Part shown: in pieces, positions 9,210 to 17,874 of the stretch
Numbering within the stretch: position 1 is the stretch's first letter
Layout of the letters: each line of letters starts with the position of its first letter
Source of the DNA: an uncultured Lachnospiraceae bacterium
Lineage (GTDB): Bacteria > Bacillota > Clostridia > Lachnospirales > Lachnospiraceae
Length of the DNA: 39,744 nt
Assembly: GCA_910583895.1 (NCBI GenBank)
Contig: CAJTYJ010000034.1
Span: forward strand, 1 to 39,744
Reading direction: 5' to 3'
Made by a program: the position numbers and the translations under genes
The notes under the pieces: model-generated
Told to the model about the DNA's origin: nothing
Seen by the model: the letters and a program-made list of their open reading frames with translations, nothing else
Databases searched by the model: none

Positions 9210-9283
9210 AGTTTTCTCCTCCTTTTTGTGGTAAAGTACAGATACAATCATCAGACACAAGTGATTTCAGGAGGTATAGACAA

Positions 9284-9484
9284 ATGAAAATTACATTAAA
9301 CCCTGACCAGGAGATTGTCCGGACCGTGAAAGAAGGGCTGAAGCAGACCGGAGGCTACTGTCCCTGCCGGACCGAGCGAAAAGATGAATACAAGTGCATG
9401 TGCCGGGAATTCCGGGAGCAGATCGAAGATCCCGGGTTTGAGGGATACTGTCACTGCATGCTTTATTACAAAGTACAGGATTAA
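9284..9484 (+). CDS. Small ferredoxin-thioredoxin reductase catalytic-chain-like protein
   Basis: A 66-residue protein with three Cys-x-Cys pairs: C26-P-C28, C38-M-C40 and C56-H-C58, the last in the characteristic CHC context (GYCHCMLYYK). This is the pattern of the FTR catalytic beta chain, where four cysteines hold a 4Fe-4S cluster and two form the redox-active disulfide that reduces thioredoxin. Cys spacing (9 and 15 residues between pairs) differs from the plant/cyanobacterial enzyme. The start has AGGAGG eight bases upstream. The stop is 11 bp from a thioredoxin gene, and that pairing is strong functional support. No variable (alpha) chain is nearby; the electron donor is unknown. Confidence 0.8.
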   Translation: MKITLNPDQEIVRTVKEGLKQTGGYCPCRTERKDEYKCMCREFREQIEDPGFEGYCHCMLYYKVQD

Positions 9485-9495
9485 GGAGGAGAAAA

Positions 9496-9804
9496 ATGGC
9501 AGAAATAACCATTAATAAAAGTAATTTTGAATCAGAAGTGATCAAGTCAGAGGTCCCCGTGCTGCTGGATTTCTGGGCAGTCTGGTGTCCGCCCTGCCGG
9601 ATGCTTGCACCGGTTGTGGAGGAAATCGCGCAAGAATACGAAGGAAAAGTAAAGGTAGGCAAGGTCAATGTGGATGAAGAACCGGAGCTGGCCGCCATGT
9701 TCCGGGTTGAGAATATACCTACAGTGGTGGTAATGAAGGACGGAAAGGTGGCGGATACTTCCGTAGGTTATCAGCCGAAAGAACGGATTACAGCGATGCT
9801 TTAG
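9496..9804 (+). CDS. Thioredoxin with CPPC active site
   Basis: A 102-residue single-domain thioredoxin. The active site is W30-C31-P-P-C34 instead of the usual WCGPC, and the cis-proline loop is NIPT. The Gly-to-Pro change in this motif is known to alter redox potential and partner choice in thioredoxin-fold proteins. The AAGGAGGAG site is strong. Co-transcription with the FTR-like gene suggests this thioredoxin is its dedicated substrate. Confidence 0.95.
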   Translation: MAEITINKSNFESEVIKSEVPVLLDFWAVWCPPCRMLAPVVEEIAQEYEGKVKVGKVNVDEEPELAAMFRVENIPTVVVMKDGKVADTSVGYQPKERITAML

Positions 9805-9815
9805 ATCCGAACAGA

Positions 9816-9854
9816 CAAAAAGGCTTCGAAGCGGGGATGCTTCGGGGTCTTTTT
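9816..9854 (+). terminator. Terminator after thioredoxin
   Basis: AAAAAGGCTTCGAAGC pairs imperfectly with GCTTCGGGGTCTTTTT around a short loop, ending in a T-run. It closes the FTR/thioredoxin operon. Confidence 0.8.
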
Positions 9855-9884
9855 GCGTGTAAAGCGGATTATGCGAAATACTTC

Positions 9885-9913
9885 TTGTAAGTGCGGCACA
9901 GGCCATCTATAAT
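9885..9913 (+). promoter_or_regulatory. Sigma-A promoter of the pyrophosphatase gene
   Basis: TTGTAA (9885-9890), 17-base spacer, TATAAT (9908-9913); the start codon is 59 bp downstream. Confidence 0.85.
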
Positions 9914-9971
9914 AGAAGAAGATACGGGGGTATCACAGAACAGATCAATTTGGCAGGAGGTATTTACAACA

Positions 9972-11621
9972 ATGAAAAAGAAAGACCCGGTCTATATTAC
10001 CGGACATCGGCATCCGGATACGGATTCCATCGCATCATCGATTGCGTACGCATTTTTTAAGCGCTCCATGGGGATACCGGCCGTTCCATGCCGGCTGGGA
10101 GCATTAAACGAGGAGACGCGTTATCTTCTTTCCCGGTTTGGATTTCAAAAGCCGGCGCTTTTGCAGGATGCCCGTATGAAGCTTTCCGAGATTGCCATGG
10201 ATGCGCCGGTTTCCATCACACCGGATACGACGATCCATGAGACTTTGCGGGTCATGCAGGAAGACAATCATCCGTATTGCGGTGTGGTGGACGAAGAAAA
10301 CCGTCTTCTTGGGATGGTGACGAAATCGGATCTGGCAGTGGTTGGTCTTGATGATACGGCCATGTCCATTGATATCCTGGCTCACACCCCTGCGGAGAAC
10401 ATCCGAAAGACCATAAGCGGCACCATGGTTTATGACGATGACCAGGCATTCATCAACGGAAAAGTCAGTATCATCGCCATGACAGAGCTGCATCGCCTGG
10501 AGAATTTTAGTGTGAAAGACCGGATTGTCATCGTTGGAGCCAACACAGAGGCACAGTTAAGGCTTATACAGCTTGGTGCGGGGATGATGATTGTCGTGTG
10601 GTCTGACCAGATTGAGGAGTGCGTCATCGAGGCTGCGAAAAAGCATCACTGTCCGATCATCCGTTCCGGCCATGGCAGCATGAATACATCCCGCTACCTG
10701 TATTTTGCACCGTCTGTGGAGCGGATTATGAAGAAGAAGCTGGTGGCGTTTCGAACGAATGAACTGGCGGAAGACGTGGGAAACAAGATGCTCAAAAGCC
10801 GCTACCGGGTCTATCCGGTTGTCGACCAGGAAGACAGGCTGGTGGGATACATTTCCCGCTATCATATTATGGATGCCAAGAAGCGAAAGCTGATCCTGGT
10901 GGACCACAACGAATTCTCCCAGTCTGTAAACGCAGTGGAGAAAGGCAAAGTGTTGGAGGTCATTGACCATCACAGGATCAATGATTTTTCGACCTCTCAG
11001 CCGGTGAATTTCCGCAACGAGATTGTGGGTTCCACAGCCACCATCATCGCCACGATTTTCCGGGAAAACCAGATGTTGATTCCGGCCAATTTAGCAGGAC
11101 TTCTGCTGGGGGCGATTTTGTCGGATACGATGAATTTTCACTCGCCCACTACCACAGAGCGGGACAAGGCCACCGCCAATATCCTGGCGGCCATCGCAGA
11201 TCTGGATATCGAAGACTTTGCAGAAGAACTGTTCACGGTCACCTCCAACCAGGAAAATGTCAGCTTTTCTGATATGGTCAATCAGGATTTAAAGATCTAC
11301 GACATTCATTCCTGTAAGCTGTCCATCTCCCAGGTTATCGTTCCGTCCACCCGGGAGCTGTGGGCGGATGCGCGGGAGATTGTGAGTGCACTGGACCGTT
11401 TTTCCCAGAAGAAACAGATGGATCTGGCTGTTTTGGTGTTTACCAGCATCCTTGAAAACGGCTCAGTGGTCTACGCGGCAGGAAACCGCTCTTCCTGGGC
11501 AGCGGAGGCATTCCCTGACCAGGATGGAGAGGAGCACACCTTCCAGGAAAATCTGCTCTCCCGAAAGCAGCAGATCCTCCCGGCTCTGACCGCGGTGATC
11601 AACGAGTATATGGGCGGCTGA
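9972..11621 (+). CDS. ppaC: Manganese-dependent inorganic pyrophosphatase with CBS domains
   Basis: Family II (DHH) pyrophosphatase of 549 residues that hydrolyses PPi to phosphate in the cytoplasm. Metal ligands are visible in GHRHPDTDS (His12, Asp16, Asp18) and the DHH motif is in VIDHHRIND; the DHHA2 substrate-binding domain is C-terminal. Inserted in the catalytic domain are two CBS motifs (about residues 70-125 and 245-305) flanking a DRTGG-like domain, the architecture of clostridial CBS-PPases, which are inhibited by AMP/ADP and activated by diadenosine polyphosphates. The length matches that of the Clostridium perfringens enzyme. The start is set by AGGAGG at 9956-9961. It has its own promoter and so is a single-gene unit. 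Confidence 0.95.
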   Translation: MKKKDPVYITGHRHPDTDSIASSIAYAFFKRSMGIPAVPCRLGALNEETRYLLSRFGFQKPALLQDARMKLSEIAMDAPVSITPDTTIHETLRVMQEDNHPYCGVVDEENRLLGMVTKSDLAVVGLDDTAMSIDILAHTPAENIRKTISGTMVYDDDQAFINGKVSIIAMTELHRLENFSVKDRIVIVGANTEAQLRLIQLGAGMMIVVWSDQIEECVIEAAKKHHCPIIRSGHGSMNTSRYLYFAPSVERIMKKKLVAFRTNELAEDVGNKMLKSRYRVYPVVDQEDRLVGYISRYHIMDAKKRKLILVDHNEFSQSVNAVEKGKVLEVIDHHRINDFSTSQPVNFRNEIVGSTATIIATIFRENQMLIPANLAGLLLGAILSDTMNFHSPTTTERDKATANILAAIADLDIEDFAEELFTVTSNQENVSFSDMVNQDLKIYDIHSCKLSISQVIVPSTRELWADAREIVSALDRFSQKKQMDLAVLVFTSILENGSVVYAAGNRSSWAAEAFPDQDGEEHTFQENLLSRKQQILPALTAVINEYMGG

Positions 11622-11634
11622 AAAAGATGTGCTT

Positions 11635-12201
11635 TTAAGTGGTACGTGCATCAAAACAGTACATACTGAAAAAGGTGGTGATGCCGGGCGCGCATTCATA
11701 ATCCATATGGCAGCGCTCGGCCATCTCTTTTACAAAGATGCAGTAGGCGGACATGCAGGAATAGCAAAGCTTTGGAAAGCGGCAGCTTTTTCCCTCTGTG
11801 ATTGCGCAGGGATTGCAGAGGCTGCAGCCGCTGACGCCGATCATCAGGCCTGGTGCTTCTGCCTGGTCTATAAGCCGGCGTGTCATCTGATTGTGCTGTG
11901 CCTTGGCCGGCTTGATCTGTGAGCTGTCCAGAGGATCTTCGATGTCCCACATGGTCTGCATGACCAGAGCCTGTCTCCAGTGCAGCACCCGTTCTTTCAT
12001 CTCATCCACGGTCCCGCAGTCCGGCGGGCAGGCGTAGTTCACCCCATATTTCCCACACTGATTTTCTTCGCAGAGAGAGCGGAAGGCAGGGACGAACACC
12101 AGTTCCTTCGTGTCGATCACTGCCGCATCGGCAAAGCCCAGCGCAAGTGCCAGTTCTATCAATTTTTTCCCATCCATTGTCTGTCCGTTGTATCCTTTCA
12201 T
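11635..12201 (-). CDS. DUF2284 cysteine-rich metal-binding protein
   Basis: Protein of 188 residues with about a dozen cysteines in clusters, including CGKYGVNYACPPDCG and GCSLCNPC...CRFPKLCYSC, the signature of DUF2284 'predicted metal-binding' proteins, which probably carry Fe-S clusters. Biochemical function is unknown; relatives occur beside corrinoid and radical-SAM enzymes. The start MKGYNG at 12201 is chosen because AAAGGAA lies about ten bases upstream; an in-frame GTG at 12234 is possible. It converges with the pyrophosphatase gene with only 13 bp between stops and no obvious shared terminator. Confidence 0.8.
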   Translation of the reverse strand: MKGYNGQTMDGKKLIELALALGFADAAVIDTKELVFVPAFRSLCEENQCGKYGVNYACPPDCGTVDEMKERVLHWRQALVMQTMWDIEDPLDSSQIKPAKAQHNQMTRRLIDQAEAPGLMIGVSGCSLCNPCAITEGKSCRFPKLCYSCMSAYCIFVKEMAERCHMDYECAPGITTFFSMYCFDARTT

Positions 12202-12326
12202 CGGTTTATGATTCCTTTCGTGTCCCTTGTCCACTGAGGGTATTTCTATTTTATCACAAATAACACAGAAAGAGGAAAAGAATTTTCTGCTGTCTGCTTC
12301 CGGAATGTCCGCATAATTTTTCGGCG

Positions 12327-12355
12327 TTTACATCCGTGAGAAAAAAGGCTATACT
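12327..12355 (+). promoter_or_regulatory. Sigma-A promoter of the aldo/keto reductase gene
   Basis: TTTACA (12327-12332), 17-base spacer, TATACT (12350-12355), 37 bp before the start codon. Confidence 0.85.
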
Positions 12356-12392
12356 GTCCTTGTAAAGACATGCAACAGAAGGGAAGGATCAG

Positions 12393-13238
12393 ATGGAACA
12401 GTACTTTGTATTGGAAAATGGAGTGAAGATGCCCTGCATCGGATATGGAACTTACAAATGCACCGACGGAAGCGATGAGCGGATTGTACGCATGGCGCTG
12501 GATGCCGGTTATCGGATGCTGGATACGGCAGCTGCCTATGAAAACGAGGAATATGTGGGCAGGGCAGTCCGGGAGAGCAAGATCCCAAGAGAAGAGATCT
12601 TTCTGACATCCAAAGTCTGGAAGACGAACCTGGGTTATGAGAAGACAAAGCAGAGTTTTGAAGCGTCTCTGAACCGTCTTCAGACGGACTATCTGGATCT
12701 GTTTTTGCTTCACTGGCCGAAGCCGGATCCGGAGGCAGAGAACTGGAAAGAGCTGGACAAGGAGAGCTGGAAGGCGCTGGAAGAATTTTATCATCAGGGA
12801 AAGGTCCGGGCCATCGGAGTCAGCAATTTTTTACCCCATCATCTGGAAGCACTGATGGAGGAGGCGGACGTCCGTCCCATGGTCAACCAGCTGGAGCTGC
12901 ATGTGGGTTATATGCAGGAAGCAGCAGTGCAGTACTGTAAATCCTGGGGAATTCAGGTACAGGCATGGAGTCCTCTGGGAAGAAGGCGCGTCCTGTCAGA
13001 GCCGGTGGTTGAAAAAATGGCACAAAAATACGGGGTATCGGCGGCACAGTTTTTATTAAAATTTTTGCTGCAGCAAAAGATTGCCGTGGTCCCGAAGGCT
13101 TCCTCCATGGAGCGAATGCGTCAGAACCTGGAACTTCCGGCGTTTGAGATCACACAGGAAGATTTATATCTGCTGCGCTGCCTGCCTCAGATTGGATGGG
13201 GCGGAGAGCATCCGGATCTGGAACGGGTGATGGTTTAA
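12393..13238 (+). CDS. Aldo/keto reductase
   Basis: NAD(P)H-dependent aldo/keto reductase of 281 residues, a cytoplasmic TIM barrel. The catalytic tetrad is complete: Asp44 and Tyr49 (LDTAAAYENE), Lys74 (LTSKVW) and His107 (LLHWPKP). The C-terminal cofactor segment VVPKASSMERMRQNL fits the 2'-phosphate-binding loop of NADPH-using members. It is of the 2,5-diketo-gluconate/prostaglandin-F-like group; the natural substrate is not evident. It is single-gene, with its own promoter and terminator. Confidence 0.92.
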   Translation: MEQYFVLENGVKMPCIGYGTYKCTDGSDERIVRMALDAGYRMLDTAAAYENEEYVGRAVRESKIPREEIFLTSKVWKTNLGYEKTKQSFEASLNRLQTDYLDLFLLHWPKPDPEAENWKELDKESWKALEEFYHQGKVRAIGVSNFLPHHLEALMEEADVRPMVNQLELHVGYMQEAAVQYCKSWGIQVQAWSPLGRRRVLSEPVVEKMAQKYGVSAAQFLLKFLLQQKIAVVPKASSMERMRQNLELPAFEITQEDLYLLRCLPQIGWGGEHPDLERVMV

Positions 13239-13306
13239 AAAAATCCCCTGTACGAAAAAGAGAAGCATGGGTTTGCCGTCTGTTCTCTTTCGTACAGGGG
13301 TTTTTT
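13237..13306. terminator. Strong bidirectional terminator
   Basis: CCCCTGTACGAAA (13245 on) pairs with TTTCGTACAGGGG (ending 13300), with further AGAGA/TCTCT-type pairing inside. A-run on the left and T-run on the right let it stop transcription in both directions, serving the aldo/keto reductase and the convergent chemoreceptor gene. Confidence 0.93.
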
Positions 13307-13316
13307 ATGGTCAGAT

Positions 13317-15290
13317 TTAATTGCTGGCCAGGGTAAAGCGGTCTACCAGCTGTTTTAAGCCGGCGGCTTCTGCAGACAGCTCCTCACTGGCGGCGGCACT
13401 TTCCTGGGCAGTGGCACTGTTGGTCTGGACCACAGAAGAGATCTGGTCAATCCCTTCCGTGACCTGATTGATGGCGGTTGTCTGGCTTTCCACGGCTTCC
13501 ACCACAATTCCCATTTTGCTGGTCACATGACCGGCATAGATACTGGTCTGCTCCAGAGCCTCTGTAACTTTGTTCACCGCCTCACTGCCTTCGTTGACGG
13601 CGGTGATGGAGCTTTCGATCAGCTCCTTGGTGGCTTTGGCTGCTTCGTCAGACTTGGAGGCAAGGTTGCGCACTTCATCGGCAACCACTGCAAACCCTTT
13701 TCCGGAAGTACCGGCTCTTGCAGCCTCCACGGCGGCGTTGAGTGCCAGGATATTGGTCTGGAAAGCGATGCTTTCGATTGCGGCAATGATTCTGGAAATC
13801 TCTTCAGAGGAGCGGGAGATCTTTTCCATGGCCACATTCAGCTCTTTGACATGATCAACACTGATGCCGAGCTGAGCGCCGGCCTGACCGACAAACTGGC
13901 CTGCTTCTTCCGCGGCAGCGGAGGTCTGTCTGGCGCTGTTGGAGATATCGGCAATGGTGGCCGCCAGCTCTTCCACGGAACTGGCCTGCTCGATGGAGCC
14001 CTGACTTAAGGACTGGGCACCCGTAGACACCTGTCCGCTGGCGGAAGACACCTGTCCGGCAGCGTTGTCAATCTGGCGCATGGTATTGCTGAGCTCGATC
14101 TTCAAGGTGCGCATGGATACCAGAATACTCTGGAATTTACCAACATAAGCATCCCGGTGAGAGGACTGGATATCAAAATTCTGATTTGCCATCTCCGTCA
14201 GCAGATAGCCGATATCGTTGATGATGGTATTCAGTCCGGTCACCATCTCGGCGGTGGAGCGGGTCAGCTCCGCCGTTTCGTCCTGACCGTTTGTCTGGGG
14301 AACCGGAGAATCTAAATCTCCTTCTACCAGAAGCTTCATCCGTTCAGCACAGGCCCGCATGGGTACGCTGATATTGCTGGACAGTTTCAAAGCCACCACG
14401 ATGGAGGCCAGAATAGAGGCAGCTATGACCACCAGATTGATGATCATGCCAAAATAAGTATCAGAGAGATATTCGGACTGCAGCGCGGTGACGGCAACGC
14501 TCCATCCATCGGTGCTGCCAACAGGTGCATAGGCAGTAAAACGGGGACCGTCAGAGCTTTGGTAGCTTCCAAAGCCGTTTGCTCCCTGACGCATATCCGC
14601 ATGGATGGAGGCCAGTTCTTTCAGGGAGGCATCGCTGCCTGCTTCCTGCTCGATGTTCTGCGTGGTGATGGTATCCAGCGTAACATCAGCGATGGTGTCC
14701 CCGGACTTGTTGATCATGTAAGCCCGGCTGCTTTCTCCGACTTTGATTGAGGATACAATGTCATTCAAAAAGGTCTCAGGCGGTACAAAATAGACGACCC
14801 CGATGATCTGAGAGCCGTGGCTTCCGCCGGCATAGAGGGGGGCAGCCACCATGATCGACAGCTCTCCGGTGATTTTGCTGATCAGAGGTTCCGATACATA
14901 GACATTTCCCTGCATTGCCTGCTTTACGTACTCCCGGTCAGAGTAGTCTTTGCCATCAAAGATGCTGTAGCCATCCAGACCGATGATGTTGCCCCGCTGG
15001 AAACCGTGCATCTTGACCCGTTCATCGATGATGGCACGCTTTTCTTCCACCGACACGGTCTCATCGGACAACTGGGGAATACAGCCTGTGTCCATGGCCA
15101 CATTCCGGTAAGCGGTCAGCTCCTGCTCGATCCGCTCTGCTGCCAGCACTGCAGTTTCACTCATCATCTGATCCACTGTGGCGAGGGTACTCCGGTAATT
15201 CAGAGTAATGCTGGAGGATCCCACCGCGATCAGGGCGATCAGGACCGTGGCCATCAGGCATACGGTGATTTTTTTTCGGATGCTTTTCAT
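13317..15290 (-). CDS. Methyl-accepting chemotaxis protein, dCache type
   Basis: Transmembrane chemoreceptor of 657 residues. TM1 is at about residues 10-32; an extracellular double-Cache ligand domain spans about 40-270 (with SGDTIADVT and PVGSTDGWSVAV segments); TM2 is at about 280-302, then HAMP (about 303-355). The signalling hairpin tip that contacts CheA/CheW is intact (AFQTNILALNAAVEAARAG...GFAVVADEVRNLA). Cache domains bind small metabolites such as amino acids or carboxylates; the ligand is unknown. No chemotaxis or flagellar genes are nearby. The start has AAGGAGA eight bases upstream. There is no C-terminal methylation-enzyme-tethering pentapeptide. Confidence 0.95.
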   Translation of the reverse strand: MKSIRKKITVCLMATVLIALIAVGSSSITLNYRSTLATVDQMMSETAVLAAERIEQELTAYRNVAMDTGCIPQLSDETVSVEEKRAIIDERVKMHGFQRGNIIGLDGYSIFDGKDYSDREYVKQAMQGNVYVSEPLISKITGELSIMVAAPLYAGGSHGSQIIGVVYFVPPETFLNDIVSSIKVGESSRAYMINKSGDTIADVTLDTITTQNIEQEAGSDASLKELASIHADMRQGANGFGSYQSSDGPRFTAYAPVGSTDGWSVAVTALQSEYLSDTYFGMIINLVVIAASILASIVVALKLSSNISVPMRACAERMKLLVEGDLDSPVPQTNGQDETAELTRSTAEMVTGLNTIINDIGYLLTEMANQNFDIQSSHRDAYVGKFQSILVSMRTLKIELSNTMRQIDNAAGQVSSASGQVSTGAQSLSQGSIEQASSVEELAATIADISNSARQTSAAAEEAGQFVGQAGAQLGISVDHVKELNVAMEKISRSSEEISRIIAAIESIAFQTNILALNAAVEAARAGTSGKGFAVVADEVRNLASKSDEAAKATKELIESSITAVNEGSEAVNKVTEALEQTSIYAGHVTSKMGIVVEAVESQTTAINQVTEGIDQISSVVQTNSATAQESAAASEELSAEAAGLKQLVDRFTLASN

Positions 15291-15304
15291 TTTGTTTCTC
15301 CTTC

Positions 15305-15383
15305 ATTCAATTTCCCTATTGAATTGTGATTTTTCATAAATTATATCATAAAACGGGGTCTTACGTCCATTCTAATATTAGAA
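15305..15383 (-). promoter_or_regulatory. Chemoreceptor promoter with two palindromes
   Basis: On the reverse strand a TATAAT -10 lies at 15345-15340; the -35 is weak. Two inverted repeats flank it: ATTCAAT-N6-ATTGAAT (15305-15324), between the start site and the ribosome site, and the perfect 14-base palindrome TTCTAATATTAGAA (15370-15383), just upstream of the expected -35. Both look like operator sites for a dimeric regulator. A regulator is not identifiable. Confidence 0.55.
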
Positions 15384-15700
15384 GGATTCCTGCTGAATAG
15401 TTCCGTTCACTGCCAGTCGTTCTACCACCGGCAACAGCAAAGGAGACTTTGGCGGCGGACAGATATCCTTTAAAAGAGCCATCCGTGTCTGGCAAGAGAA
15501 CAAAACGGCATTTATTGCCCTTTTGACCGATGCAGGAGACAAAACTTTTGGAAACATCCGGCCGAGGGCGGGGCTGCTCAGGCAAAAATGCCGCCTTGCT
15601 GATGAAAATTTATCCTGCGGAGTTACGCCAGATATAATCCGGACTAGCATGGAAAAATAAGAAAAGGTATGGTAGAATGAGGGAATCTTAACATTAAGAA
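15384..15700. other. Gene-free stretch before the HAD gene
   Basis: No gene with a start and ribosome site is seen on either strand. On the plus strand a stop-free frame runs from about 15399 to 15660 (ending ...TPDIIRTSMEK) without ATG or ribosome site, and there is a comparable stop-free frame on the reverse strand. Being open in two frames makes this either a decayed gene or a dispersed repeat rather than a live gene. Confidence 0.4.
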
Positions 15701-15724
15701 GGAAAAAAGGATGGAGGAGATTGT

Positions 15725-16393
15725 ATGAGACAAAAGGCAGTGATTTTTGATATGGACGGAGTTCTGGTTGACAGTGAGCCAGTGTATATTCAGATGTTCC
15801 AGAGCTTTCTGGAAGAAAATCAGTGCACAACAGATGAAGCGCTGCTGCATAAGATTGCGGGAGCCAGTTCCCAAAGAACATGGGAGATTGTGGCACAGAT
15901 GTGGAAGGAAGAGATTACGCCGCAGAACATGCGGGCATTGTATAAAGAGGCCCGCCCGTCGGATCAGATTGCTTATGGAGAGATTCTGTATCCGGGGGTA
16001 AAAGATCTGCTCTTGTGGCTGAAGCAGCAGGGGATTGTCACAGCGATTGCCTCCTCTTCTTCGGAGGAATCCATACAGCGGATGCTGAAGGAAACCCAGC
16101 TGGAATCTCTTTTTTCCTGTTATGTAAGCGGCAAGCAATTTAAAAAAAGTAAACCGGATCCGACGATTTATCTTTATACGCTGGAAAAGCTTGGTCTGCC
16201 GGCAGAAGACTGTATGGTGGTGGAGGATTCTGCATACGGGATCCAGGCGGCAAAAGCAGCCGGTCTGAGGGTTGCGGCGGTGAAGGATACCAGATTTTCC
16301 TTTGATCAGTCAGCGGCGGATGACCTGATTGAAAAAACCGGTGACTTAAAGGAGCTGCTGATTGGCAGATGGTCTCTTGGAGAATCCACTTGA
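15725..16393 (+). CDS. HAD-superfamily phosphatase / beta-phosphoglucomutase-like
   Basis: HAD hydrolase of 222 residues with the alpha-helical C1 cap of the beta-phosphoglucomutase/phosphatase subgroup. Motif I is FDMDGVLVDSEP (Asp9 nucleophile, Asp11 acid/base); motif II is the Ser run ASSSSEES; motif III/IV is KSKPDPTIYL followed by MVVEDSAYGIQAAKAAGL. It acts on a sugar phosphate or similar small phosphoester; substrate cannot be assigned. GGAGGAGA lies directly upstream of the ATG. The next operon's -35 overlaps this gene's stop codon. Confidence 0.9.
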   Translation: MRQKAVIFDMDGVLVDSEPVYIQMFQSFLEENQCTTDEALLHKIAGASSQRTWEIVAQMWKEEITPQNMRALYKEARPSDQIAYGEILYPGVKDLLLWLKQQGIVTAIASSSSEESIQRMLKETQLESLFSCYVSGKQFKKSKPDPTIYLYTLEKLGLPAEDCMVVEDSAYGIQAAKAAGLRVAAVKDTRFSFDQSAADDLIEKTGDLKELLIGRWSLGEST

Positions 16394-16443
16394 CAACCTT
16401 TGGAAACATGCTAAAATGTATACGACAAACAATTGTATACAAT
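16390..16443 (+). promoter_or_regulatory. Promoter with GntR-type operators for the citrate synthase operon
   Basis: TTGACA (16390-16395), 16-base spacer, TAAAAT (16412-16417). Downstream is a perfect 12-base palindrome ATTGTATACAAT (16432-16443), plus a related half-matching site TGTATACGACA (16418-16428). TTGT-N2-ACAA fits the general GntR/FadR-family operator form, and a GntR-family regulator is encoded in the same operon. Binding downstream of the -10 would block transcription, so autorepression is likely. Confidence 0.75.
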
Positions 16444-16465
16444 AATACAAACCGAGGAGAAGAAG

Positions 16466-17869
16466 ATGGATAATAACAGAGCGGTTCATTTTGACAGGCA
16501 TACAAATCTGCTTCAGCTGGAAGAACATATGTATCCGCTGGTGGATGTGGATCATCCGAATACATTTCGGAATCTGTATCCTTATACAGAGATTCCCAAA
16601 ATTGCATTCAATGACCGGATCGTTCCGCATCATATGCCGGAAGAGATCTGGATTACGGATACGACCTTCCGGGATGGACAGCAGTCCCGGGCACCCTATT
16701 CCACAGAGCAGATCGTAACCATATACGATTATCTCCACAGACTGGGCGGGCATAAAGGATTGATCCGGCAGTCAGAGTTTTTCCTGTACAGCAAGAAGGA
16801 TCGGGACGCAGTATATAAATGTATGGAAAAAGGTTACAAGTTTCCGGAGGTGACCAGCTGGATCCGTGCCAATAAGGATGATTTTCAGCTGGTGAAAGAT
16901 CTTGGGATGAAGGAAACCGGCATCCTGGTGAGCTGTTCGGATTATCATATCTTTTACAAGATGAAAAAGAGCAGGCGGGAGGCTATGCAGCACTACCTGA
17001 ACATTGTGCGGGACTGTCTGGAGATCGGGATCAGTCCAAGGTGTCATCTGGAGGACATCACAAGGGCGGACATCTACGGCTATGTGATTCCTTTCTGCCT
17101 GGAACTGAAAAATATGATGGATTATTACAACATTCCTGTCAAAGTCCGCTGCTGCGATACGATGGGGTACGGGGTGAATTATCCGGGAGCCGTGATTCCC
17201 CGCTCGGTGCCGGGAATCATCTATGGCATACAGGTCCATGCAGGTTTTCCGTCGGAGCTGATCGAGTGGCACGGGCACAATGATTTCTATAAAGCGGTCA
17301 GCAACTCTACGACGGCCTGGCTCTATGGAGCATCCGGTGTTAACTGCTCGCTGTTCGGCATCGGGGAACGGACAGGCAACACACCCCTGGAAGCCATGGT
17401 GTTTGAATATGCACAGCTTCGGGGCACGCTGGACGGTATGGATACGACGGTGATCACCGATCTGGCAGAATACTACGAAAAAGAGATCGGGTACCGGATC
17501 CCTTCCAGAACTCCGTTTGTGGGCAGAAACTTCAATGTGACCCGGGCAGGCATTCACGCGGACGGACTCCTGAAAAATGAAGAAATCTACAATATCTTCG
17601 ATACGGAGAAGTTTCTGAAACGCCCTGCGCTTGTATCGGTGTCCAATACATCCGGACTTGCAGGGATCGCCCACTGGATCAACACTTATTTTGGTCTCAA
17701 GGAGGACCAGGCTGTGGATAAAAATTCCGAGATGGTACATATGGTAAAAGCCTGGGTGGATCATGAATACGAGAGCGGCAGGGTGACGGTGCTGACAGAC
17801 GAGGAGCTGCTGATGGTGATTCAGGATGCCTGTAAAAAGACAGGCGTGCAGATCCTGAAGGAGGCTTAA
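16466..17869 (+). CDS. Re-citrate synthase-like DRE-TIM condensing enzyme
   Basis: HMGL-like DRE-TIM metalloenzyme of 467 residues. The DRE motif is TDTTFRDGQQSR (about residues 69-80) and metal-binding HxH is in EWHGHNDF; the glycine-rich GIGERTGNTPLEAM segment follows. This long form, with an N-terminal extension before the barrel, matches the Clostridium kluyveri Re-citrate synthase rather than LeuA or NifV. It would condense acetyl-CoA and oxaloacetate to citrate. The isocitrate dehydrogenase gene two genes downstream is strong support for the citrate branch (2-oxoglutarate for glutamate). The start has GAGGAGAAGA upstream. Aconitase is not in the window. Homocitrate or isopropylmalate synthase activity is the main alternative. 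Confidence 0.8.
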   Translation: MDNNRAVHFDRHTNLLQLEEHMYPLVDVDHPNTFRNLYPYTEIPKIAFNDRIVPHHMPEEIWITDTTFRDGQQSRAPYSTEQIVTIYDYLHRLGGHKGLIRQSEFFLYSKKDRDAVYKCMEKGYKFPEVTSWIRANKDDFQLVKDLGMKETGILVSCSDYHIFYKMKKSRREAMQHYLNIVRDCLEIGISPRCHLEDITRADIYGYVIPFCLELKNMMDYYNIPVKVRCCDTMGYGVNYPGAVIPRSVPGIIYGIQVHAGFPSELIEWHGHNDFYKAVSNSTTAWLYGASGVNCSLFGIGERTGNTPLEAMVFEYAQLRGTLDGMDTTVITDLAEYYEKEIGYRIPSRTPFVGRNFNVTRAGIHADGLLKNEEIYNIFDTEKFLKRPALVSVSNTSGLAGIAHWINTYFGLKEDQAVDKNSEMVHMVKAWVDHEYESGRVTVLTDEELLMVIQDACKKTGVQILKEA

Positions 17870-17874
17870 AGGTC

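Noticed and set aside
15378..15896. 172-codon reverse-strand frame overlapping the HAD gene
   Set aside because: No ribosome site, low-complexity composition and overlap with a clear HAD phosphatase on the other strand.
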